Below are positions 1 to 8,234 of a DNA stretch of 64,000 nt, piece after piece. A program made the position numbers and the translations under genes. A model generated the notes under the pieces. It was not told the origin of the DNA, did not search any database, and saw only the letters and a list, made by a program, of their open reading frames with translations. Origin of the DNA: Bacteriovorax sp. MedPE-SWde (GTDB lineage Bacteria; Bdellovibrionota; Bacteriovoracia; Bacteriovoracales; Bacteriovoracaceae). The DNA is taken from positions 186,001-250,000 of the forward strand of contig MPCU01000006.1 of the NCBI GenBank assembly GCA_001874305.1, written 5' to 3'. How positions within the stretch are numbered: the first letter of the stretch is position 1; each line of letters opens with the position of its first letter.

Positions 1-471
1 ATTTAAAAATCGTGATTCATCAAAATCAAATATTATTCGATTCTTATTACAGACTTCAATTGGAGAGAGTCCTTCATTTTTTGAATCATCCAGACAATGG
101 GCAGCAGTTGCAATAACATCCGGTCCCACAAGAAATGAACTGCACCTTGCACCTGTTCTTTGAGAATTTAAACTCGAATCACACATAAGATCTCCATGCG
201 CTAATCTCGTTCCAAAAAATGTTAATTCATCATCACTTCTATTTGAGTCTTTAAATAATCTCTTCTTTGAAACAATCGCTGCAACAGATTTAGAAATATC
301 TTGGAGATCACGATCTTCAACATCGCTAAGTTTATTAATATTATTTGCCCCATAAATAATTGCACTCGGTCCCTGAAAACAGGCCTTCTTTGTCTTTACA
401 ACATTTACTCTGGGATCTTTGACACAACTAAATAGAGTCGCAGCTATTAATAAAGTATAAATTTTATTCAT
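1..471 (-). CDS. Trypsin-like serine protease, lipoprotein (partial)
   Basis: The first 157 codons are present; the gene runs off the left edge of the window. The product starts with a short hydrophobic signal ending in a lipobox (LFSC, Cys16), so it is probably a lipoprotein. A block around residues 116-126 (GPDVIATAAHC) is the classic S1-family catalytic histidine motif, with His125 as the general base. The catalytic Asp and Ser would lie outside the window. The family cleaves peptide bonds in the periplasm or outside the cell, which would suit a predator or scavenger. The ATG is placed six bases after an extended -10 box and has no ribosome binding site. Confidence 0.85.
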   Translation of the reverse strand, partial: MNKIYTLLIAATLFSCVKDPRVNVVKTKKACFQGPSAIIYGANNINKLSDVEDRDLQDISKSVAAIVSKKRLFKDSNRSDDELTFFGTRLAHGDLMCDSSLNSQRTGARCSSFLVGPDVIATAAHCLDDSKNEGLSPIEVCNKNRIIFDFDESRFLN

Positions 472-486
472 ACAGAAAATATAGCA
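472..486 (-). promoter_or_regulatory. Extended -10 promoter, leaderless type
   Basis: On the minus strand TGC-TATATT is followed by six bases and then the protease ATG at 471. No clear -35 box is seen, but the TGn extension can compensate. Transcription would begin at or next to the start codon. Confidence 0.5.
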
Positions 487-629
487 TTTCAGATTGATCG
501 GGCCGCTTCTCTTGTAATTTATCTCTAGGATGTCTAAAACTTATACACCATAGAAAACATTACACTTTCAAGCACTTGGCCCGGTGGTCGTGATAAATTG
601 GCCAAAATACAATAAAAAAAGGAGACACA

Positions 630-1022
630 ATGAAGAAAATTGCACTACTACTTATACTTGCCTCTTCCCTATCTGCGAAGGTAATTTCAACACCATCTGA
701 CGGATGTACAAAGATACAAGTTGATAATGATTCTAAAGTAGAACATCGTGCAATAAAGGTTCTAAGTAAGAAAGTAAGTTACGGAATGTATCTCAACAAT
801 ATGGATATTAACTTTGACCAAAGGACTGCTGACTTTGATTTAAGGCAAGCAGTAACGCTAGGTTTTGATAGAAATATTACTAACCAAAAAATTTCCATAA
901 GTGAAGATCACCCAAGATTTAATGAATTTACAAACCTACTACAAAAAGACCTATTCTTTATCTCGGAGATATGTCTAACAAAAGACAATATGGTTAAAAC
1001 ATTTAAACTAAAAGCTGACTAA
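630..1022 (+). CDS. Small secreted protein of unknown function
   Basis: This 130-residue product begins with a typical signal peptide (MKKIALLLILASSLSA, cleavage expected near residue 16-18). The mature part has two cysteines (about residues 26 and 115), which could form one disulfide in the periplasm. I recognise no family. A strong Shine-Dalgarno sequence (AAAGGAG) precedes the ATG, and a terminator follows directly, so it appears to be a single-gene transcript. Secretion is inferred from the signal peptide only. Confidence 0.75.
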   Translation: MKKIALLLILASSLSAKVISTPSDGCTKIQVDNDSKVEHRAIKVLSKKVSYGMYLNNMDINFDQRTADFDLRQAVTLGFDRNITNQKISISEDHPRFNEFTNLLQKDLFFISEICLTKDNMVKTFKLKAD

Positions 1023-1032
1023 ATATAACGCG

Positions 1033-1065
1033 GCCAGTGGTTAATCCTACCACTGGCAGCTTTTG
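1033..1065 (+). terminator. Rho-independent terminator after the 630 gene
   Basis: GCCAGTGG at 1033-1040 pairs perfectly with CCACTGGC at 1050-1057 around a nine-base loop, and is followed by a short T run at 1061-1064. It begins 11 bases after the stop codon of the small secreted protein. Confidence 0.7.
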
Positions 1066-1120
1066 ACCCTTACAAGCAATGTCCTATCTTTGGTAAAATT
1101 ACTTATACAAAGGACATTAA

Positions 1121-1633
1121 ATGAAAAAAATCATTCTCATTCTCTTTCTTACTTATTCTGCTAAATCATTTGCATTAAACTTAAGTGATCTTCATGGTTG
1201 TTTCAAAACAATAGATATAAACGGAAAATCTGTTTCAAGTGGACCTGATCAATGGAGAAACCAATCTCTATTAGAAGATCTAGGAAGTCGTACTTATAAA
1301 GATACTGAAACTAATCAATCAATCGACATTTCAGTTCTTACATTATTTGAAGGTTATAAATCTCCTTATTATAAATATAATCCTTTTGTCATTTTACATG
1401 ATCATGGTGTTTTAATAGAAACAGAAGATACTCTCCAATACTTTGTAGATAAAGATGTCATGATGAGCTCTTATGGTATTTACAAGAAAGTAGATCACTA
1501 CCTTAATCTTCAAATTGTTAAATCTTCAAATGGAGATTTAACGGGTAAGGCCAGTTTTAAATCCAAAATAAGAAATCGTGATAGAACAGTTAACTTTACA
1601 ATTAAAAAAGAGAATTGCGTATCAAACGACTAG
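1121..1633 (+). CDS. Secreted protein of unknown function
   Basis: The product has 170 residues with an N-terminal signal peptide (hydrophobic core near residues 4-18, probable cleavage after SFA). The mature part contains two cysteines and alternating hydrophobic and polar stretches that suggest a beta-rich, possibly lipocalin-like barrel, but I cannot assign a family. AAAGGA is placed correctly before the ATG. The last 19 bases overlap the next gene, so the two are probably translated from the same mRNA. Confidence 0.7.
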   Translation: MKKIILILFLTYSAKSFALNLSDLHGCFKTIDINGKSVSSGPDQWRNQSLLEDLGSRTYKDTETNQSIDISVLTLFEGYKSPYYKYNPFVILHDHGVLIETEDTLQYFVDKDVMMSSYGIYKKVDHYLNLQIVKSSNGDLTGKASFKSKIRNRDRTVNFTIKKENCVSND

Positions 1634-2454
1634 TTAAAATATCTCTACTCCTATCTCTACCTACACTATCAATGGCCTGTAAAGACTTTGAAGATAAGGT
1701 GAATATTACTAAGAACAAGTTAAGTAAGAAGTATAATGGAAGGATGTTCAAAGAGGTTGATTTCACTAGATTAAAAAGTGAGTTCTCCACTCTCTCTCAA
1801 CAAACTCAAAGCTTAAGAAACTGTCAAAAACAAAACCAACAATTTCTCACTTCATGTAGATTTAAAGTAAAGCTTCTTCAAGAGCAGCACAGAAATATTG
1901 AAGTTGCTTATTCAGAAGCTGCAACTCTAGATGATTCAATGGGAACAAGCTGTAGTTTCTATTCAACAAAGAGATTTAAATTCTATAAAAATAGAGCTAC
2001 AGATAAAATTCTACTTACAGATATAAATGGTATCTTTGGTCTTCGCTCATATTTAGATTGTAGGCTAGACGATGAAACAGAAACCAATAGAAGAATTAAT
2101 ATCAGTTCAAAGTCTTCTACTAATAAGTATACAAAGCTAACAGTAATAGATGACTGGCTATACCCTGATACAAAACCAGATCAGTATGGTGACTATCCCC
2201 TAGGGATACAGGCCCTTATTAACAAAAATATTAGTATTGATATATTAGATGATTCTATTAGGTTATCAATTGGTAAGTACTTCATACAGATTGAAGCTGA
2301 ACTTGGAAAGATTACCAAATCAAACCTATTTACCGAGAACTTCTATGACAATGGAAGATGTCACTCAAAGATAGACCAAAGAACTCAGAAATTAATTCCA
2401 CATTTTAATTTCGTTAAAGGGACAAAATTTCCAACAAAAATTATCTCTTATTAA
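1615..2454 (+). CDS. Exported lipoprotein-like protein, unknown function
   Basis: A TTG start at 1615 lies inside the 3' end of the preceding gene, with an A/G-rich ribosome binding stretch just before it. The signal segment ends in SMAC (Cys22), which fits a lipobox or a disulfide-bearing mature N-terminus. The 279-residue product has a charged, possibly helical region at residues 25-100 and five further cysteines. No domain is recognised. The start is decided by the signal peptide, since no later start would preserve it. Confidence 0.65.
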   Translation: MRIKRLVKISLLLSLPTLSMACKDFEDKVNITKNKLSKKYNGRMFKEVDFTRLKSEFSTLSQQTQSLRNCQKQNQQFLTSCRFKVKLLQEQHRNIEVAYSEAATLDDSMGTSCSFYSTKRFKFYKNRATDKILLTDINGIFGLRSYLDCRLDDETETNRRINISSKSSTNKYTKLTVIDDWLYPDTKPDQYGDYPLGIQALINKNISIDILDDSIRLSIGKYFIQIEAELGKITKSNLFTENFYDNGRCHSKIDQRTQKLIPHFNFVKGTKFPTKIISY

Positions 2455-2492
2455 TTTTTTATAAAGTGGACTATTGTACCGATTAGTAGTTT

Positions 2493-2936
2493 ATGAAAAG
2501 ACTACTACTAGCGATATTTATACTTACTTCATGTTCAACACCACTTCCAAAGAGGAAGCCAAGCTCCAAAGAGCTAAAGCCCCAGACCTGGTTTGAAGCA
2601 TTAAACTCACCTAAGAAACTCTTTATCAAAGATGACTCTCACGAGTTTCTAGAAGAATTCAACGGATTACAAGTAAGACTAATCCAATCAAGCTTTGAGG
2701 CCCATAGTAGCTTGGCGCCAAAGTTTATCGATCTTAAATACGATCTTTTAGAATGTCCCGATATTGATGGCTTCCATGAAGTAATTAAGATAAACCATAG
2801 GGAAAATCAATATGATGCTGCCCAGGTACAATTTACTAATTTAAGGTTAGGCGGATGTGGATTAAACATAAGACTTAAAAGGCCATTTCTAGATCACCCT
2901 AGTATCTTTTCAGCATACACAGAGGAAAATGAGTAA
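2493..2936 (+). CDS. Small lipoprotein, unknown function
   Basis: The product has 147 residues. The N-terminus is a short lipoprotein signal with lipobox LTSC (Cys14), followed by a basic, proline-rich linker. Two later cysteines (in LECPD and GGCGL) may pair. No catalytic motif is seen. The stop codon overlaps the ATG of the next gene by one base (TAATG), which indicates translational coupling with the cysteine-protease-like protein. Confidence 0.7.
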   Translation: MKRLLLAIFILTSCSTPLPKRKPSSKELKPQTWFEALNSPKKLFIKDDSHEFLEEFNGLQVRLIQSSFEAHSSLAPKFIDLKYDLLECPDIDGFHEVIKINHRENQYDAAQVQFTNLRLGGCGLNIRLKRPFLDHPSIFSAYTEENE

Positions 2937-3919
2937 TGAGAATAAAACTTCTTCTTCTTTCTTCTCTAATTTATTCAAGTAGCACCTATGCTATTGAGTA
3001 TACACAAAAGAGTAATATAAAAATTGTAAAAAACTATAAGGGTGAATCTGGTGTCTATTTAAAAGGGCAAAGTTGTGCCAGCTTAAAAGAAGAAGCCGAA
3101 AATATTCGCCAATGGGCAGCAAGTATTGGAGAATCAACAACAGAGAAAGTAAGATGTGATTGCAATGCTATAGCAAAAACAAATTGTGTCCTAGATGTTA
3201 AGGACATTGCCCCAAAAATTCTTAAGCAATTTCAATTCAAAAGACCTGATATAAGTGGACCAAATTGTTGGAATACATCATTAGTAGCCGCTAAAATCCT
3301 TCCCCATGCGAGATATACAACACCAGAGGAGATGAATTACTGGATGAATTCTCCTCTTTGTAAAGAAAGAGACAGTATGGATGAAGTGAGGCCTGGAGAC
3401 GTCATTGCTATTAGAGATAAGGCCAATGGTGAAGTTCACGGATTCACTTACCTATCTAATAAAATGGCATTCTCTAAGAATGGTTTTCATAGGTCATCGC
3501 CATATACATTACAAGATACGAAAGGTGTTTTTGATGTTTATGGTGTCGCGCCAGAGTGTCAAAAAATAACGGGGACATCTGATTCTTGTAAAATGCGTGG
3601 AAATATTTATAAGTGTGAATCGTGGGATAGTTTTTGGGAAAAAAATAAAAAACATATGAGTAAAGATAGCTCTGTTGATAAAGTAATAGACCAAATGGCA
3701 TGTTACACATCTTCAGTACTCTTTAATGCTGACAAGAAGTCTATAAAAGGTATGGGCGTCGTTACTGATACAATTGATGCCATTCAAGAATTAGCATTAA
3801 GTAATCTCAATGAGGCCTCAACAGTTAGTGAAGCAGAAAAGATCTATTGGGAAAGAGCGCAATATAGAGTTGCGGCACTAAAAGTTCAGATCGAAGATAT
3901 TATTTTCTCACCATACTAA
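2936..3919 (+). CDS. Secreted cysteine-rich protein, papain-fold-like
   Basis: This 327-residue product has a signal peptide (cleavage near STYA) and about a dozen cysteines in the mature part. The region from residue 97 (GPNCWNTS) to a histidine segment near residue 167 (GEVHGFTYLS), with a PGDVI loop between them, matches the order Cys, loop, His seen in NlpC/P60 and CHAP papain-like hydrolases. Those enzymes cut peptidoglycan peptides or related amide bonds. The assignment is an inference from motif order, not a recognised family. The gene is coupled to the lipoprotein before it and meets the methyltransferase tail to tail with a one-base gap. Confidence 0.6.
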   Translation: MRIKLLLLSSLIYSSSTYAIEYTQKSNIKIVKNYKGESGVYLKGQSCASLKEEAENIRQWAASIGESTTEKVRCDCNAIAKTNCVLDVKDIAPKILKQFQFKRPDISGPNCWNTSLVAAKILPHARYTTPEEMNYWMNSPLCKERDSMDEVRPGDVIAIRDKANGEVHGFTYLSNKMAFSKNGFHRSSPYTLQDTKGVFDVYGVAPECQKITGTSDSCKMRGNIYKCESWDSFWEKNKKHMSKDSSVDKVIDQMACYTSSVLFNADKKSIKGMGVVTDTIDAIQELALSNLNEASTVSEAEKIYWERAQYRVAALKVQIEDIIFSPY

Positions 3920-3920
3920 A

Positions 3921-4727
3921 CTAGCGAATAGCTACTATATAGGCGTTCCAGTTTACAGAGTTCTCTTCTTCTTCTGTTGGATAAAACTCTCCATTACCAA
4001 AGCCTTCATCATCAAAGTCTTCCCAATAAACAATACTACGGGAGAATCCGGCCTCTTCAAAGAGGTCTCTTAGTTCAGTAATACTCCACATTCTAAAATG
4101 ATAGGTATAGGCGTCTACTAACTCAGTTCCATCCGGGTACTTAAAATGAATCCCATAATTTGCAAGACGAGTAACAGGATTAAAGTCTTTTCTCTCAAAC
4201 TCAAAAATAAAAGGAGTTATATACTCACAGTTATCGATATCTCTTTCTTGTACTTCAGGAATCTCACTATCACTGCCTCCGAAGATATCAATAATCATCA
4301 TCCCCTTCTCATTCAGAGATGCGTGACACTTTTTAAGGTAGTCCAGAAGTTCAGCTCTCTTATGGAGAAGACAATATGAAAAATTAAATGTAGCGATAAT
4401 ATCGACAGGAGATGTTTTAACAAGAGCATCACCTTCAATAACTTCCATTCGACTTTGTTCGTCATCAGACATATTAGCTAGGTAATTCTTCTTACCATAT
4501 TCAATCGTCTCATGATCAATATCAATAGAGATTGAACTTCTCTTGTCATTTGACTGCACCCAAGAACAGCTCAGGGCAAAGGTGCCACTAAAGTCTTCTC
4601 GAAAAGAAAGGGCCTCTCTACTAAAAAGCCCTTTGTAAATATATGAAACTCTTTCAACATCACTAACAGGGTCCTGAACGGATGCCAAATAAAGTGCATG
4701 CTTATCAGTTGTTTTAACTGGCTTCAT
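3921..4727 (-). CDS. Class I SAM-dependent methyltransferase
   Basis: The 268-residue product has a Rossmann methyltransferase layout: a motif I-like region (FREDFSGTFALSCSW, about residues 40-54), an acidic end of the second strand (SIDID), a GDAL segment, and a post-motif IV region (IIATFNFSYCLLHKR). The substrate cannot be told from the sequence. It is the last gene of the leftward kinase-regulator-fabI run and overlaps the gene before it by four bases (ATGA). AGGAAA precedes the start. No terminator is visible between it and the convergent gene. Confidence 0.75.
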   Translation of the reverse strand: MKPVKTTDKHALYLASVQDPVSDVERVSYIYKGLFSREALSFREDFSGTFALSCSWVQSNDKRSSISIDIDHETIEYGKKNYLANMSDDEQSRMEVIEGDALVKTSPVDIIATFNFSYCLLHKRAELLDYLKKCHASLNEKGMMIIDIFGGSDSEIPEVQERDIDNCEYITPFIFEFERKDFNPVTRLANYGIHFKYPDGTELVDAYTYHFRMWSITELRDLFEEAGFSRSIVYWEDFDDEGFGNGEFYPTEEEENSVNWNAYIVAIR

Positions 4728-5047
4728 AAGTTTCCTAATTCTAGTTCAACTATATCACCCATCCACATTGCATAATCAGTATGATCTAAAATATCATTTC
4801 CAGTAAGAGGATGGATAAAGACAGTAAGACCATCCCTATTCAACATAAGCCAATCTAGCGTTATCTTATATTTAGATGCCGGTATTAATAACTGACAACT
4901 CCACATTGGATGTGGACCAACAGGTCTCTCATGGATTCGTCCAATTGAGACACCATCGAGAACCTGGGCCTTTTCAATAACGGCCCGGGCCTTATCTAAC
5001 GTCTGCTCACTATAATAAAAGTGAGCATGGTATTCTTTAATATCCAT
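4724..5047 (-). CDS. DOPA 4,5-dioxygenase family protein
   Basis: The small product (107 residues from this start) carries the family's conserved blocks: YHAHFYY at the N-terminus, VGPHPMWSCQ in the middle, and a C-terminal segment with LNRDGLTVFIHP and HTDYAMWMG. In plants and fungi relatives cleave DOPA-type catechols; the role of bacterial members is mostly unknown. A GTG at 5059 would also be possible, but it overlaps the fabI stop. The ATG at 5047 follows AGGTG within the fabI tail and is preferred. Confidence 0.75.
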   Translation of the reverse strand: MDIKEYHAHFYYSEQTLDKARAVIEKAQVLDGVSIGRIHERPVGPHPMWSCQLLIPASKYKITLDWLMLNRDGLTVFIHPLTGNDILDHTDYAMWMGDIVELELGNL

Positions 5048-5051
5048 ATGA

Positions 5052-5816
5052 TTAAGCACCTAGAATAGATATACCTGAATCAACATAGAGAACCTGTCCA
5101 GTTACACCATTAGCTAACTGACTTCCAAGAAAACATGCAGCTCCACCAACATCTTGTTGAGTTACATTTCTTCTTAGAGGTGATTTCTCTTCAACGTCTT
5201 TTAAGAAACCTTTAAGACCTGGAACACCAGACGCAGCAAGAGTTCTTATTGGCCCCGCCGAAATACAGTTTACTCTAATCCCTTCTGGTCCTAAATCGTC
5301 AGCAAGATATCTCATACTAGATTCAAGAGATGCTTTTGCAACACCCATTACGTTATATCCTTTTAGGACTTTAACTGAACCATGGTATGAAAGTGCAATA
5401 ACTGAACAATCTTTTGCCATAACTTCTTTTAAGCTCTGACATACATTGATTAAAGAATATGCAGAGATATCCTGTGCCATTTTAAAACCGTCACGACTAG
5501 TTTCAAAGAAGCGACCTTTAAGATCTGTCTTATCAGCAAAAGCTAGAGAGTGAACGATAACATCAACTTCTCCCCATTTCTCTTTTACAATATCTTTCAT
5601 TTTATCAATATGATCTTGATTTGTTACATCTAACTCAAATGTAAACTCTCCACCAATCTCTTCACTTAGTGGCTCAACACGTTTTTGTAGTGCTTCGTTT
5701 AAATAAGAGAAAGCAAGCTTAGCGCCCTGTGCTTTCATTACTTCAGAAATTCCCCATGCAATTGACTTATCATTTGCTAAACCGAGAACTAAAACTCTTT
5801 TTCCTTCTAATAACAT
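5052..5816 (-). CDS. fabI: Enoyl-[acyl-carrier-protein] reductase (NADH)
   Basis: FabI performs the last step of each fatty acid elongation cycle, reducing trans-2-enoyl-ACP with NADH in the cytoplasm. The 254-residue length is typical. Visible family marks are the N-terminal nucleotide-binding stretch GLANDKSIAWGI, the SLAFA segment near residue 90, and the catalytic Tyr/Lys region YNVMGVAKASLE, with ISAGPIRTLAASG behind it. AAGGAG stands before the ATG. It begins only ten bases after the response regulator stop, so it probably shares the kinase-regulator transcript, which is an unusual setting for a housekeeping lipid gene. Confidence 0.95.
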   Translation of the reverse strand: MLLEGKRVLVLGLANDKSIAWGISEVMKAQGAKLAFSYLNEALQKRVEPLSEEIGGEFTFELDVTNQDHIDKMKDIVKEKWGEVDVIVHSLAFADKTDLKGRFFETSRDGFKMAQDISAYSLINVCQSLKEVMAKDCSVIALSYHGSVKVLKGYNVMGVAKASLESSMRYLADDLGPEGIRVNCISAGPIRTLAASGVPGLKGFLKDVEEKSPLRRNVTQQDVGGAACFLGSQLANGVTGQVLYVDSGISILGA

Positions 5817-5826
5817 ATATTTCTCC

Positions 5827-6537
5827 TTAATTTATATCTTCTCTTCCATTCTTAGAGAAAAGGTAGCCGACAGACCTCAAACTAATGAAGTGGCATGGCC
5901 CCTTTGGATTAATTTCAAAGTATTTTCTAAATCTTACTATGAAGTTGTCAATCGTTCTTGTCGATGTTTCTTCATTATAACCAAGTAGCTTTAATATATC
6001 TTTTCGGTTTAGGGCATCACCTTCATGCTCAAAGAAGTAATTTAAAAGCCTGCACTCCTGCTCTGTCAGGTCGATTTCACCATTGACACCCATCGCCTTA
6101 AAGGCTGAAAGCTCAACCCAATTCTCTCCAAAGAAATATTTTTCTTTTTCATTAACTGACCCTTGGTCGCTCCAAAGAGAGCGTTTTATGAGCCTTTCCA
6201 CCCTCATCATAAACTCTTCAAGGTCAAATGGCTTCGCTAAATAGTCATCTGTCCCCAGGCCAAAACAGTTAACCTTACTCTTTGCTGCGTCTTTTGCAGA
6301 AAGAATAAGAATTGGAAACTTCTCGTCAATTTTTCTAATTTCTTCTAAAACTTTCTCTCCTGGTAAACCAGGCAACATAAGATCGAGAACTAAAACATCA
6401 AAGCTCTCTTTCTTCCAAAGAGCAAGACCATCATCCCCTTTATCTACATGAGTAACTTTATGTCCTGCAAGTTCGAGGTTTAAAATAATACCCTTCGCAA
6501 TATTAATTTCATCTTCAATTAAAAGAATTTTACTCAT
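5827..6537 (-). CDS. OmpR-family response regulator
   Basis: The 236-residue product has a receiver domain (residues 1-120) with the acidic pair EDE near residue 8, the phosphoacceptor Asp in VLVLDLMLPG, and the switch Ser/Lys (LILSAKD, AKPFD). A winged-helix DNA-binding domain fills residues 135-230, with the typical LTEQECRLL and RTIDNFIVRFRKY segments. It overlaps the sensor kinase by four bases and is followed closely by fabI, so membrane lipid synthesis may be one of its regulatory outputs. That link is inference. Confidence 0.9.
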   Translation of the reverse strand: MSKILLIEDEINIAKGIILNLELAGHKVTHVDKGDDGLALWKKESFDVLVLDLMLPGLPGEKVLEEIRKIDEKFPILILSAKDAAKSKVNCFGLGTDDYLAKPFDLEEFMMRVERLIKRSLWSDQGSVNEKEKYFFGENWVELSAFKAMGVNGEIDLTEQECRLLNYFFEHEGDALNRKDILKLLGYNEETSTRTIDNFIVRFRKYFEINPKGPCHFISLRSVGYLFSKNGREDIN

Positions 6538-7478
6538 AGTGATTTTCCTTTTGAAGTGAAGAGTACATGAAATGAGCTACCTTCATTTATCCCTTCGCTG
6601 GTTGCCCATACTCTTCCCTTGTGAACCTTAAAAATCTGAGAAACCATATAGAGTCCAAGTCCACTTCCTTTAGCAGACTTACCTATTTGGAAGAATTTTT
6701 TAAATATATTCTTCAAATGATCTCTTTTTAGTCCTAGGCCATTATCCTTAAATACAACTTCAAGGTCATTACCTCTCTTATTAAAGAATATCGTAACTCT
6801 CTTTGTTGTATTGTTATTATAGCGAAATGCATTAGTAAGAAGATTCATAAACACAATATCTAATAGTTTTCGATCAAACCAATAGAGCTCATCTTGATCC
6901 ATAGTTCCGACAAGAATTTCCCCGTCACGAAACAAGTGCGCCTGCTTCTCTACAAAATCCTCTAGAGAATTTTTAATATTTATTTGGACTAACTCTGGCT
7001 TAAAATTACGATCTTCAATTTTTGCCAAATTAAGGATTTGTTCAACATTTTCTTGAAGACGGTCCGTATCGGTTTTCATCAATCCTAATAACTCAATTCT
7101 TTTATCTGGTGCCAGTTCATGCTTAACCATTGTGTCTATAAAAATTCTCAAACTCGCAATTGGAGTTTTAAGTTCATGAGTAAAACCATTGATAAAGTTT
7201 TGCTGCATACGATAGAGCATTATCACCTTTTGATAGTAAACAAATACAAGAGACATACCTGTTACAATTAGCCCTACAAGAATAGACAGAGTAAGAATCA
7301 TAACCCATGTCTCTGGTTCTTTAAATTGTCCCTTTGGTAGACCACTTCGATTTATAAAATCCCTAAGAGATTCATTTACACGAATATAAGAATCGATATA
7401 AAGATATAGCGAAGTTCCCAGCGCTAAGAGCGAGGTAATGAATATAGTGACAGGATGCAACAAAAAGTTCTTCTTCAT
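6534..7478 (-). CDS. Membrane sensor histidine kinase
   Basis: A compact kinase of about 314 residues with two transmembrane helices (roughly residues 9-27 and 60-81) that enclose a short external loop. The HisKA box is NGFTHELKTPIASLR, with the phosphorylated His followed by Glu. The ATPase domain shows the N box (LLTNAFRYNN), G1 (DNGLGL) and G2 (GSGLGLYMV). An upstream TTG at 7499 could also start translation, but the ATG at 7478 has TAGTAT five bases before it, which fits the leaderless pattern of this window. It is cotranscribed with its response regulator. Confidence 0.85.
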   Translation of the reverse strand: MKKNFLLHPVTIFITSLLALGTSLYLYIDSYIRVNESLRDFINRSGLPKGQFKEPETWVMILTLSILVGLIVTGMSLVFVYYQKVIMLYRMQQNFINGFTHELKTPIASLRIFIDTMVKHELAPDKRIELLGLMKTDTDRLQENVEQILNLAKIEDRNFKPELVQINIKNSLEDFVEKQAHLFRDGEILVGTMDQDELYWFDRKLLDIVFMNLLTNAFRYNNNTTKRVTIFFNKRGNDLEVVFKDNGLGLKRDHLKNIFKKFFQIGKSAKGSGLGLYMVSQIFKVHKGRVWATSEGINEGSSFHVLFTSKGKSL

Positions 7479-7536
7479 GGCCGATACTATCAGCTTCAAA
7501 GCTACTTGCCAGTAAGCACAGCGTTAGATCAATACT

Positions 7537-7565
7537 TTTACACTTCTTATCAGTGCTGTTAGTAT
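7537..7565 (+). promoter_or_regulatory. deoC promoter, leaderless type
   Basis: TTTACA (7537-7542), a 17-base spacer and TAGTAT (7560-7565) form a good sigma70-like promoter. The deoC ATG begins six bases after the -10 box, so transcription should start at or within a base of the start codon. There is no Shine-Dalgarno sequence. Confidence 0.65.
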
Positions 7566-7571
7566 TTTTAC

Positions 7572-8228
7572 ATGAATAAATATATCGACCACACTCTACT
7601 TAAGCCACAATCAACACAGTCAGAAATCGAATCTCTTTGTAAAGAGGCCATTGAATTTAGCTTTAAAAGTGTCTGTATTAATCCAACATGGGTTAGCTAT
7701 GCAGCTTCTCTTTTAAAGGATTCAGAGGTCCTAACATGTACAGTAATTGGATTTCCTCTGGGAGCGAGCTCAACAGCAGTCAAGGCCTTTGAAACAGCTC
7801 AAGCAGTCAAAGACGGCGCTAGTGAAATCGACATGGTTTTAAATATCGGTATGCTTAAATCACAGAAACTAGATGAACTAGAAAGTGATGTAAAAGCAGT
7901 TGTTGATTCAGCAAGTGGAAAGACTGTAAAAGTTATCCTAGAGACTTGCCTGCTTAGTGCAGAAGAAATTACTGCGGCCTCAAAGATTTGTGTAAAGGCC
8001 GGTGCTCACTTTGTTAAAACATCAACAGGCTTTTCAAATTCAGGAGCATCTCAAGAAGCTGTTGAGTTAATGGTTGCTGCAGTTGATGGAAAGGCAGAAA
8101 TAAAAGCTTCTGGAGGAATTAGATCTCTTGAGGATGCTAAGAAGTATATTGCTCTTGGCGCAACGAGACTTGGGACAAGCTCAGGTAAAGCAATTATGCA
8201 GGGAACGACTTCATCCTCTGCATATTAG
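7572..8228 (+). CDS. deoC: Deoxyribose-phosphate aldolase
   Basis: DeoC splits 2-deoxy-D-ribose 5-phosphate into glyceraldehyde 3-phosphate and acetaldehyde in nucleoside catabolism. The 218-residue length is normal. The order of motifs matches the family: IDHTLLKP at the N-terminus, CTVIGFPLG, EIDMVLNIGML, a VILETCLL strand, the Schiff-base lysine in FVKTSTGFS (about residue 155), and the second active-site lysine in AEIKASGGIR. Salvage of deoxyribose from degraded DNA would suit an organism feeding on other cells. It stands alone, tail to tail with the CpaF-like gene. Confidence 0.95.
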   Translation: MNKYIDHTLLKPQSTQSEIESLCKEAIEFSFKSVCINPTWVSYAASLLKDSEVLTCTVIGFPLGASSTAVKAFETAQAVKDGASEIDMVLNIGMLKSQKLDELESDVKAVVDSASGKTVKVILETCLLSAEEITAASKICVKAGAHFVKTSTGFSNSGASQEAVELMVAAVDGKAEIKASGGIRSLEDAKKYIALGATRLGTSSGKAIMQGTTSSSAY

Positions 8229-8234
8229 TGGAGA

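Noticed and set aside
7500-7536. Partial inverted sequence between the kinase and deoC considered as an operator
   Set aside because: The arms match over only about five bases and are widely spaced, so I do not count it as support for a site.
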